Below the pieces are notes generated by a model. That model saw nothing but the letters and a program-made list of their open reading frames with translations. It ran no database searches and had not been told where the DNA came from. Positions 1-5,574 of a stretch of 5,574 bases of DNA are shown in pieces. The DNA lies in assembly GCA_017861475.1 (NCBI GenBank), contig JAGFXV010000121.1, positions 1 to 5,574 of the forward strand. The letters run 5' to 3'. The DNA comes from Bacillota bacterium. Lineage in GTDB: Bacteria > Bacillota > Syntrophomonadia > Syntrophomonadales > Syntrophomonadaceae. The translations under genes and the position numbers were made by a program. How positions within the stretch are numbered: the first letter of the stretch is position 1; each line of letters starts with the position of its first letter.

Positions 1-1059
1 GGCTCCGGACTCTACAAATGTTTCTATATATCCGCGGCGCAGGGCTTCCAGATAAATCTCCTGGGTTCCGGGGAAGATAATGACCCTCATTTCCGGATGA
101 ACTCTGTGCCCTTTAAGAATAGCGGCCGCGGTCTGCAGATCCTCAATTCTTCCATTGGTGCAGGAACCGATCACCACCTGATCAAGCGTTACATCCGCTG
201 CTTCACTTACCGGGCGGGTGTTTTCAGGTAAATGGGGGTATGCCACCAGTGGTTCCATTATGGAGACATCGTATTCTTTCACTTCTGCATAAACAGCATC
301 CTTGTCCGATTGATAAATGGTATAGGGTCTCTTGGCCCTTCCTTTCACATAAGCCAGGGTGATGTCGTCGGGGGCAATGATTCCGTTTTTCCCGCCTGCT
401 TCAATCGCCATGTTGGCCATGGTGAACCGGTTGTCGATGGACAGACTGGAAATGGCTTCTCCGCAGAACTCCATAGACATATAGCGGGCTCCATCGACCC
501 CAATGTCTCCGATAGCCCGCAGGATAAAATCCTTGCCGCCTACCCACTGAGGGGTTTTGCCATAATAAACAAATTTGATGCTTTCCGGCACTTTAAACCA
601 GGCTTCTCCGGTAGCCATACCGGCGGCCATATCTGTTGAGCCTACCCCGGTGGCAAACGCGCCCAGAGCACCATACGTACAGGTATGGGAATCAGCCCCG
701 ATGATCAGATCACCCGGGCCGACCAGCCCTTGTTCCGGCAAAAGGCAATGTTCGATCCCCATCGTACCAATTTCAAAATAATTTTTAATGCCGAAACCAC
801 GTGCAAAATCGCGCACTGTCTTGGCCTGTTCAGCTGATTTGATATCCTTGGCAGGCGTGAAATGATCCGGCACCAATACCACCCGGTCCTGATCAAATAC
901 TTCCTTCAATCCGAGTTTATTGAACTCGGAAATGGCTACCGGTGCGGTAACGTCATTGCCCAGTACCAGATCCAGTTTGCAATTGATCAATTCACCGGCT
1001 TCAATATACTCTCTGCCTGCATGTGCAGCCAGGATCTTCTGACTGATGGTCATTCCCAT
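1..1059 (-). CDS. leuC: 3-isopropylmalate dehydratase large subunit (partial, C-terminus off window)
   Basis: LeuC is the large subunit of isopropylmalate isomerase, which with LeuD converts 2-isopropylmalate to 3-isopropylmalate in leucine synthesis in the cytoplasm. The 353 visible codons have no stop. Aconitase-family marks are clear: GIEHCLLPE near residues 102-110, [11 protein letters not shown] at 121-131, and GSCTNGR at 298-304, whose Cys300 should be the first [4Fe-4S] ligand. The other two ligands, expected in a CxxC motif near residue 360, fall just beyond the window edge. The family's short bacterial and archaeal form is about 420 residues, so some 65-70 are missing. I chose the ATG at 1059 because AAGGAGG lies 8 bases upstream; an in-frame ATG at 1053 is 14 bases from it. 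The match to the short LeuC form rather than aconitase or homoaconitase rests on these motifs and on leuA next door. leuD probably follows outside the window. Confidence 0.97.
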   Translation of the reverse strand, partial: MGMTISQKILAAHAGREYIEAGELINCKLDLVLGNDVTAPVAISEFNKLGLKEVFDQDRVVLVPDHFTPAKDIKSAEQAKTVRDFARGFGIKNYFEIGTMGIEHCLLPEQGLVGPGDLIIGADSHTCTYGALGAFATGVGSTDMAAGMATGEAWFKVPESIKFVYYGKTPQWVGGKDFILRAIGDIGVDGARYMSMEFCGEAISSLSIDNRFTMANMAIEAGGKNGIIAPDDITLAYVKGRAKRPYTIYQSDKDAVYAEVKEYDVSIMEPLVAYPHLPENTRPVSEAADVTLDQVVIGSCTNGRIEDLQTAAAILKGHRVHPEMRVIIFPGTQEIYLEALRRGYIETFVESGA

Positions 1060-1067
1060 AGGGGGCT

Positions 1068-1074
1068 CCTCCTT
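1068..1074 (-). promoter_or_regulatory. leuC ribosome binding site
   Basis: AAGGAGG on the minus strand, with 8 bases between it and the ATG at 1059. It is a perfect match to the anti-Shine-Dalgarno sequence and fixes the leuC start. A second AGGAGG 41 bases further upstream is too far from this start to serve it. Confidence 0.92.
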
Positions 1075-1121
1075 TTGCTTCGGAAATGTGACGGACAAGA
1101 GATGAACAGGCAGACCTCCTA

Positions 1122-2663
1122 TTACAAGCTGCTCTGATTGCTCTCCAGTTGTTTTTCATAATAATACTTATTGATGGCATGGATATATGATTTGACACTG
1201 GCCTCAATGATATCGGTGCTGAGACCGCGTCCGTTATAAATTTTATCCTCAATTTCCACCTTGGAAAGTACTTCACCCAAGGCATCTTTGCCTCCAGTTA
1301 CGGCACTCAGTTTATATTCCAGCAATTTTCCGTAGATGTCAGTGATCTTATCCACCGCATGGCAGGCTGCCTCCATCGGTCCGGAACCAGTTGCAGCAGA
1401 TTCAAAAGGCATATCGTCAATGCGCAGTCTGACGGTGGCCGTCGGTATCATATTGGTCCCGCTGGAAATGTGCAGGTATTCCAGACTGAAGCGCTCCGGA
1501 ATGGCCCGGCCCTGATCTTTGATCAGCGCTTCAATGTCATCATTGCTGATTTCCTTCTTCTTATCAGCCAGATCCTTGAATTTAACAAAGGTCTTCTGTA
1601 GTTCGTCATCACTGAGATCATAACCAAGTTCAACCAGACGCGCTTTGAATGCATGCCGGCCGGAATGCTTGCCCAGTACCAGATTGTTTTTAAAGACGCC
1701 TACCAGCTCCGGACTCATGATTTCATAGGTCGTTCTTTCCTTCAGAACGCCATCCTGATGGATGCCTGATTCATGGGAAAAAGCATTGCTGCCCACGATG
1801 GCTTTGTTGGGCTGGACCACCATGCCTGTCAGGGTACTTACCAGACGGCTGGTGCGATAGATCTCATCGTATTTTACATTGACCTCTTTTTGATAAAAGG
1901 CATGTTTGGTATACAAAGCCATAATGATTTCTTCCAGGGAGGCATTGCCGGCCCGTTCGCCGATACCATTTACGGCGCATTCGATCTGCCGGGCTCCGTT
2001 GAACACTCCGGCCAGCGAGTTGGCAACTGCCATGCCCAGATCATCGTGACAATGAACGCTGAAAATAGCTTTATCGCTGTTGGGCACCCGTTCAATGATG
2101 GTTTTCATAAAATGACCGAACTCATCAGGAACAGTATAACCCACCGTATCGGGAAGATTCACGACCCCGGCCCCGGCATCAATGACTGCTTCAACCAATT
2201 GCACTAAAAAGTCCAGATCGCTGCGGGTGGCGTCTTCGGCTGAAAATTCCACGTCCGAACAAAACTGCCGGGCATATTTGACCGCATTAACCGCCTGGTC
2301 CAGCACTTCTTCCCTGGTTTTCTGCAGTTTATACTTCAGATGGATGTCTGAACTGGCCAGGAAGGTATGAATACGCGGGTTTTCCGCATATTTTACCGCT
2401 TCCCAGGTACGGTCGATATCCGCCTGGGTGGCCCGGCACAATCCGGCAATCACCGGCCCCTTGACGCTGCGGGCGATAGCTTTGACTGCCTGAAAATCGC
2501 CGGGCGATGCGATCGGGAATCCTGCCTCGATCACATCAACTCCCAGACGCGCCAGTTGCTGGGCGATTTCAACTTTTTCTTCAACATTCAAACTGACTCC
2601 GGGGGACTGCTCACCGTCCCTCAGAGTAGTATCAAAAAGATAGATCCTGTTTTTATCGTTCAT
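1122..2663 (-). CDS. leuA: 2-isopropylmalate synthase
   Basis: LeuA condenses acetyl-CoA with 2-ketoisovalerate to give 2-isopropylmalate, the committed step of leucine synthesis. The protein is 513 residues, normal for the bacterial long form. The HMGL-like TIM barrel (about residues 5-270) opens with [14 protein letters not shown] (10-23), followed by VIEAGFP (44-50), HCHDDLGMA (204-212) and [11 protein letters not shown] (235-245). Expected divalent metal ligands are Asp11, His204, His206 and Asn240. A linker segment with [12 protein letters not shown] (297-308) leads to the C-terminal regulatory domain (about 385-500), which contains [12 protein letters not shown] (478-489), so leucine feedback inhibition is expected. 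The reading frame extends to a TTG at 2672, but that lies only 2 bases from the AAAAGG ribosome site. The ATG at 2663 is 11 bases away and gives the usual N-terminus, so I prefer it. The gene ends in TAA followed directly by TAG in frame. The full regulatory domain and the leuC neighbour make homocitrate or citramalate synthase unlikely. Confidence 0.97.
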   Translation of the reverse strand: MNDKNRIYLFDTTLRDGEQSPGVSLNVEEKVEIAQQLARLGVDVIEAGFPIASPGDFQAVKAIARSVKGPVIAGLCRATQADIDRTWEAVKYAENPRIHTFLASSDIHLKYKLQKTREEVLDQAVNAVKYARQFCSDVEFSAEDATRSDLDFLVQLVEAVIDAGAGVVNLPDTVGYTVPDEFGHFMKTIIERVPNSDKAIFSVHCHDDLGMAVANSLAGVFNGARQIECAVNGIGERAGNASLEEIIMALYTKHAFYQKEVNVKYDEIYRTSRLVSTLTGMVVQPNKAIVGSNAFSHESGIHQDGVLKERTTYEIMSPELVGVFKNNLVLGKHSGRHAFKARLVELGYDLSDDELQKTFVKFKDLADKKKEISNDDIEALIKDQGRAIPERFSLEYLHISSGTNMIPTATVRLRIDDMPFESAATGSGPMEAACHAVDKITDIYGKLLEYKLSAVTGGKDALGEVLSKVEIEDKIYNGRGLSTDIIEASVKSYIHAINKYYYEKQLESNQSSL

Positions 2664-2674
2664 TACTATCAAAA

Positions 2675-2680
2675 CCTTTT
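2675..2680 (-). promoter_or_regulatory. leuA ribosome binding site
   Basis: AAAAGG (AGAAAAGG if extended to 2682) on the minus strand lies 11 bases before the ATG at 2663. It is the weakest ribosome site of the four gene starts seen here. Its position favours that ATG over the in-frame TTG at 2672, which would be only 2 bases away. Confidence 0.65.
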
Positions 2681-2705
2681 CTGCATTATGGTAAGCGTAA
2701 AGCTC

Positions 2706-3740
2706 CTATTTATTCTCTTTAACCAGGGCATTGCCGGATTTTAGCCAAGGCATCATGGAACGGAGCTCGGCGCCAACCTTTTCGATTAAATGTTCTCTGC
2801 CTTGTCTCTTCAGGGCATTAAACTGGGGACGTCCCACCTGATTTTCTGCCAGCCATTCCTTGGCAAATTTGCCATCCTGAATTTCCGCCAATGCTTCTTC
2901 CATAGCGTAGCGGGCTTCTTCACCGATAACTTTCGGCCCGGTGATATAGTCGCCCCACTCGGCGGTATCAGATACGGAATAACGCATATTGCTCATGCCG
3001 CCTTCATACATCAGGTCAACAATCAGCTTGAGTTCATGGAAGCACTCAAAATAAGCAATTTCCGGCTGATATCCAGCTGCCACCAGGGTTTCAAATCCGG
3101 TCTTGACCAGTTGGGTTACACCACCGCATAGTACGCATTGTTCACCAAAGAGATCTGTTTCTGTTTCCTCCTGGAAAGTGGTCTCCAGAACGCCGGCGCG
3201 GGTGGCACCGATGCCTTTGGCATGAGCCAGGGCCAGATCTTTGGCCTGTCCGCTGTAGTTTTGCTGGATGGCGATCAAAGCAGGTACACCGGCTCCTCTC
3301 ACATACTCACTGCGAACCAGATGTCCGGGGCCCTTGGGAGCGATCATAAATACATCAACATTTGCCGGGGGAACGATTTGCCCAAAATGAATATTAAAAC
3401 CATGCGAGAATACAAGTGCTTTGCCTTCAGTCAAATATTGGGCAATTTCTTCTCTATACACTCTTGCCTGGGTTTCATCCGGAAGAAGGATCTGAATAAT
3501 ATCTCCCTGCTGGGCTGCTTCAGCAACGGTCATAGGTTCTATACCGGCAGCAATAACCCGATCCCATTCTGCCTGACTGGCTGCATCAAAAGGTTTGCGC
3601 AGTCCGACCACTACTTTTACACCACTTTCGTGAAGGTTCTGTGCCTGGGCATGCCCCTGAGAACCAAATCCCATAACTGCCACTGTTTTACCCTTCAAAA
3701 GCTCCAGATTTGCATCAGCGTCATAATACATTTTTGCCAT
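2706..3740 (-). CDS. ilvC: Ketol-acid reductoisomerase, class I
   Basis: IlvC rearranges and reduces 2-acetolactate or 2-aceto-2-hydroxybutyrate to the dihydroxy acids that lead to valine, leucine and isoleucine, using Mg2+ and a nicotinamide cofactor. At 344 residues it is the short class I form with a single C-terminal knotted domain. The Rossmann domain (about 1-183) starts with [12 protein letters not shown] (24-35) and contains SHGFNIHFG (112-120, with His113). In the helical domain the motif [13 protein letters not shown] (189-201) supplies Asp196 and Glu200, and YFECFHELK (230-238) supplies Glu232 and Glu236, the expected metal ligands. Ser257 in SVSDTAEWG is the substrate-contacting serine. 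The cofactor loop (residues 48-58) is long and ends in Glu58 instead of the usual serine, which hints at NADH use (see findings). The ATG at 3740 has AAGGAGG 8 bases upstream. The gene lies between ilvN (23 bases) and leuA (42 bases). Confidence 0.98.
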   Translation of the reverse strand: MAKMYYDADANLELLKGKTVAVMGFGSQGHAQAQNLHESGVKVVVGLRKPFDAASQAEWDRVIAAGIEPMTVAEAAQQGDIIQILLPDETQARVYREEIAQYLTEGKALVFSHGFNIHFGQIVPPANVDVFMIAPKGPGHLVRSEYVRGAGVPALIAIQQNYSGQAKDLALAHAKGIGATRAGVLETTFQEETETDLFGEQCVLCGGVTQLVKTGFETLVAAGYQPEIAYFECFHELKLIVDLMYEGGMSNMRYSVSDTAEWGDYITGPKVIGEEARYAMEEALAEIQDGKFAKEWLAENQVGRPQFNALKRQGREHLIEKVGAELRSMMPWLKSGNALVKENK

Positions 3741-3748
3741 TTCAATAT

Positions 3749-3755
3749 CCTCCTT
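3749..3755 (-). promoter_or_regulatory. ilvC ribosome binding site
   Basis: AAGGAGG on the minus strand sits 8 bases before the ATG at 3740, inside the 23-base AT-rich gap after ilvN. It is a perfect consensus at ideal spacing and supports the chosen ilvC start. High translation of IlvC would fit its known slow turnover as a family. Confidence 0.93.
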
Positions 3756-3763
3756 AATAATAA

Positions 3764-4246
3764 TTATTTGTTGCCGCGAACCATGGCTACTTTGCCGGTA
3801 CGCACCATTTCTATTATGCCAAAAGGCCGCAAAGAGTCTTCTATCGCATCTATTTTGTTCTCATCACCGGTAACTTCTATGATCAGAGAATTTTTACCGA
3901 TATCAACGATCCGGGCCCGGAAAATATCAACGATCTGCACGATTTCCGCCCTGACCGTATTGTCCGCCCTGACCTTGATCAGGGATAATTCTCTTTCCAC
4001 CGCTTTATCCTGGGTAATATCAATAATTTTTATTACTTCCACCAATTTATGCAGCTGTTTGCTGACCTGTTCAATGATCCTGTCATCGCCTTCAACCACA
4101 ATGGTCATGCGGGAGATATCAGAGGACTCAGTTCTTCCAACGGTCAGGCTGTCAATATTGTAACCCCGGCGGCGAAACAAGGTGGCAACTTTGGTCAGTA
4201 CGCCCGGTCTGTTTTCAACCGTTACCGAAAGAGTATGTTTAGTCAT
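3764..4246 (-). CDS. ilvN: Acetolactate (acetohydroxyacid) synthase small regulatory subunit
   Basis: This subunit binds the IlvB catalytic subunit, activates it and confers feedback inhibition by valine. The protein is 160 residues, the normal length. An N-terminal ACT domain (about residues 4-78) begins [16 protein letters not shown] and continues with [12 protein letters not shown]. Asn12, Gly15 and Asn30 line up with the E. coli IlvH residues Asn11, Gly14 and Asn29, which are needed for valine binding, so valine sensitivity is likely. The second domain (about 84-160) includes ERELSLIKV and the late [18 protein letters not shown] stretch typical of the family. The frame is open up to an ATG at 4306, but that start would overlap ilvB by 68 bases and add a nonconserved tail. 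The ATG at 4246 has a G-rich ribosome site and overlaps the ilvB stop by only 8 bases, suggesting translational coupling and matched subunit synthesis. The gene may equally be called ilvH; the symbol follows its place after ilvB. Confidence 0.96.
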   Translation of the reverse strand: MTKHTLSVTVENRPGVLTKVATLFRRRGYNIDSLTVGRTESSDISRMTIVVEGDDRIIEQVSKQLHKLVEVIKIIDITQDKAVERELSLIKVRADNTVRAEIVQIVDIFRARIVDIGKNSLIIEVTGDENKIDAIEDSLRPFGIIEMVRTGKVAMVRGNK

Positions 4247-5574
4247 CCAATTCACCCCCCAGCATATTATTGAGCGCTTCTCCGGGCGGTACCATGGGAT
4301 AAACATTGGTGTTCCTATCCACCCAGAAGTCTATGATCACCGGCCGGTCAGTTACCTGCAAAGCTTTTTGCAAAGCTCCGTCAACTTCCTCCATATTTTT
4401 GACCCTTATCCCGACTGCGCCGTATGCTTCGGCCAGTTTTACAAAATCAGGCTGGCTGGTCATATCCGTATGCGAGTAGCGTTCGCCATAGAAAAGGGTC
4501 TGCCATTGGCGTACCATGCCCAGATAATGATTATTGAGAATACAGATAATTACCGGCAGTTTGTACTGTATGGCCGTTCCCAGTTCCTGAATGTTCATTT
4601 GAATGCTGCCGTCCCCGGCAATATTAATGACGGTTTTATCAGGGCAGGCAATCTTGGCGCCTATGGCAGCCGGGAAACCGTATCCCATGGTCCCAAGCCC
4701 TCCGGAACTGACAAAACTGCGGGGATGACGGAACTTGTAATACTGGCAGGACCACATCTGATGCTGCCCTACTTCCGTAGCAATGATCGCTTCTCCATCG
4801 GTCAGGTCGCTTATTTTTTCAATAATGTGCTGCGGTGGAATGCGCCCTTCCGTAGAAGCTGCATAACAAAGCGGATATTCGTCTTTCCATCTTTCAATCG
4901 TCTCCAGCCATTCCTTCAGATCTGACTGCGGTTCCAGACGAGGCAACAGTCCCTGCAGGATTTCCTTTACATCCCCGACGATGGGAACATCGACACAAAC
5001 ATTTTTGCCAATTTCAGCTGCATCTATGTCCATATGAATCACTTTGGCGTGTGGTGCAAATTCCGAGATCCTGCCGGTTACGCGATCATCAAACCTGACC
5101 CCCATGGCGATCAGAACATCGCATTCCCCGATGGCGTAGTTGGCGTAGCGAGTACCGTGCATCCCCAGCATTCCAAGATGTAACGGGTTGTGACTGGGAA
5201 ATGCGCCCATTCCCATAAGCGTTGTAGTAACCGGTATATGCATTTTTTCTGTCATGGCCAGCAATTCCTCGGCTGCATTGGAGGCAACTACTCCGCCCCC
5301 TGCATAAATAACCGGTCTTTGCGCGTTATTGATCAAATTGGCAGCGGTAAGCACCTGTCCTGAGTTATATCCTTTCAAAACACGATAACCGCGGATATTT
5401 ATTTCTTCCGCCGGACCTTCGAATTCGATCTCTCTTTCCATAATATCCTTGGGCAAATCTATCAATACCGGCCCGGGGCGGTTGGTATTGGCAATATAGA
5501 AAGCTTCTTTCACTACCCGGGGAACATCTTCGGTTTGTTCCACCAGATAACTGTGCTTGGTTATGGGCATTACG
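4239..5574 (-). CDS. ilvB: Acetolactate (acetohydroxyacid) synthase large catalytic subunit (partial, N-terminus off window)
   Basis: IlvB is the thiamine diphosphate enzyme that joins two pyruvates to acetolactate, or pyruvate and 2-ketobutyrate to acetohydroxybutyrate. The 444 visible residues enter in the late pyrimidine-binding domain (ITKHSYLV, then RPGPVLIDLP). The roughly 110-125 missing residues would include the catalytic glutamate. Numbering from the Met at 5570, the central FAD-binding domain (about 70-200) has GMHGTRYANYAI (137-148) and MGVRFDDRVTG (156-166). The C-terminal domain has the ThDP/Mg motif GDGS (319-322) ending in NN (346-347), then MVRQWQ (352-357) and FYGERYSHT (360-368). 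The conserved RFDDRVTG marks the anabolic FAD-dependent enzyme rather than catabolic AlsS, which agrees with the ilvN partner. The Met at 5570 is internal: the frame continues upstream through a Val codon to the window edge. The stop TAA at 4241-4239 lies within the ilvN start region. Confidence 0.97.
   Translation of the reverse strand, partial: VMPITKHSYLVEQTEDVPRVVKEAFYIANTNRPGPVLIDLPKDIMEREIEFEGPAEEINIRGYRVLKGYNSGQVLTAANLINNAQRPVIYAGGGVVASNAAEELLAMTEKMHIPVTTTLMGMGAFPSHNPLHLGMLGMHGTRYANYAIGECDVLIAMGVRFDDRVTGRISEFAPHAKVIHMDIDAAEIGKNVCVDVPIVGDVKEILQGLLPRLEPQSDLKEWLETIERWKDEYPLCYAASTEGRIPPQHIIEKISDLTDGEAIIATEVGQHQMWSCQYYKFRHPRSFVSSGGLGTMGYGFPAAIGAKIACPDKTVINIAGDGSIQMNIQELGTAIQYKLPVIICILNNHYLGMVRQWQTLFYGERYSHTDMTSQPDFVKLAEAYGAVGIRVKNMEEVDGALQKALQVTDRPVIIDFWVDRNTNVYPMVPPGEALNNMLGGELDD
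4252..4260 (-). promoter_or_regulatory. ilvN ribosome binding site inside the end of ilvB
   Basis: GGGGGGTGA on the minus strand, 5 bases before the ATG at 4246, matches the extended Shine-Dalgarno GGAGGTGA with one A-to-G change. It lies wholly in the last codons of ilvB (Leu-Gly-Gly-Glu), so ribosomes finishing ilvB clear and occupy this site. It decides the ilvN start against the longer ATG at 4306. Confidence 0.75.

Noticed and set aside
1773..2207. A 144-codon plus-strand open frame opposite leuA. Similar ones lie at 232-639 (opposite leuC) and 2367-2744 (opposite the 5' end of leuA and the ilvC-leuA gap).
   Set aside because: All are shadows of genes with strong motif support on the minus strand, and none shows a family motif.
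2661..2672. TTG at 2672 as the leuA start, giving 516 residues.
   Set aside because: It lies only 2 bases from the AAAAGG ribosome site. The ATG at 2663 has workable spacing and gives the typical N-terminus.
2669..2686. A five-codon frame (ATG at 2686 to TGA at 2671-2669) in the ilvC-leuA gap, considered as a leader peptide.
   Set aside because: It has no leucine codons, and its only SD-like sequence (AGGAG at the ilvC stop) is about 16 bases away. No terminator-like hairpin is seen around it, so nothing suggests attenuation.
2664..2708. An internal promoter before leuA, from a CATAAT hexamer resembling a -10 box.
   Set aside because: No acceptable -35 hexamer lies about 17 bases upstream; the sequence there is ATAAAT. 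The short gap fits one transcript.
3138..4163. A 341-codon open frame on the plus strand, opposite ilvC and ilvN.
   Set aside because: It lies antisense to two well-supported genes and spans their gap. Its translation has no recognisable family motif and many Ser, Ile and Cys runs typical of a shadow frame.
4247..4306. A longer ilvN starting at the ATG at 4306.
   Set aside because: It would overlap ilvB by 68 bases and add 20 residues not typical of the family. The ATG at 4246 has its own ribosome site.
4182..4925. A 247-codon open frame on the plus strand, opposite ilvB and the start of ilvN.
   Set aside because: It is antisense to the conserved ThDP domain of ilvB, and its openness follows from the codon pattern of the real gene. 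No motif or domain is visible in it.
5568..5570. The Met codon at 5570 as the true start of ilvB.
   Set aside because: The protein would lack almost the whole pyrimidine-binding domain and the catalytic glutamate. The frame stays open to the window edge, so the gene is simply cut there.

Overview
The window is a stretch of a branched-chain amino acid biosynthesis operon. All genes are on the minus strand, so transcription runs from position 5574 towards 1. In transcription order they are ilvB (3' three quarters), ilvN, ilvC, leuA and leuC (5' five sixths). Both end genes run off the window. I find no RNA gene, mobile element, repeat, CRISPR array, convincing promoter or terminator, and no gap longer than 62 bases. 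The operon's promoter and any leader control (for example a T-box) would lie upstream of ilvB, outside the window.

Layout: ilvB 5574-4239 (large subunit of FAD-dependent acetohydroxyacid synthase); ilvN 4246-3764 (small regulatory subunit, overlapping ilvB by 8 bases); 23-base gap; ilvC 3740-2706 (class I ketol-acid reductoisomerase); 42-base gap; leuA 2663-1122 (2-isopropylmalate synthase); 62-base gap; leuC 1059-1 (isopropylmalate dehydratase large subunit). Each of the four visible gene starts has a Shine-Dalgarno sequence at usable spacing.

The pathway follows the gene order. IlvB and IlvN form acetolactate or acetohydroxybutyrate. IlvC isomerises and reduces it. The dehydratase IlvD is not in the window. 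LeuA draws 2-ketoisovalerate into the leucine branch, and LeuC, with a small subunit LeuD expected just downstream, isomerises isopropylmalate. IlvN and LeuA both carry their regulatory domains, so feedback control by valine and leucine is expected.

The ilvBNC-leuAC order, strong AGGAGG-type ribosome sites, roughly even GC content and protein sequences resembling those of anaerobic Firmicutes suggest a Clostridia or Negativicutes-like bacterium. That placement is inference and no genus can be named.

This is a conserved housekeeping operon and I do not see an undescribed system in it. The most interesting detail is in IlvC. Its cofactor-specificity loop has the length of the E. coli loop, but the residues that bind the NADPH 2'-phosphate are replaced, with a glutamate at the last loop position. 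This suggests an enzyme that prefers or accepts NADH.
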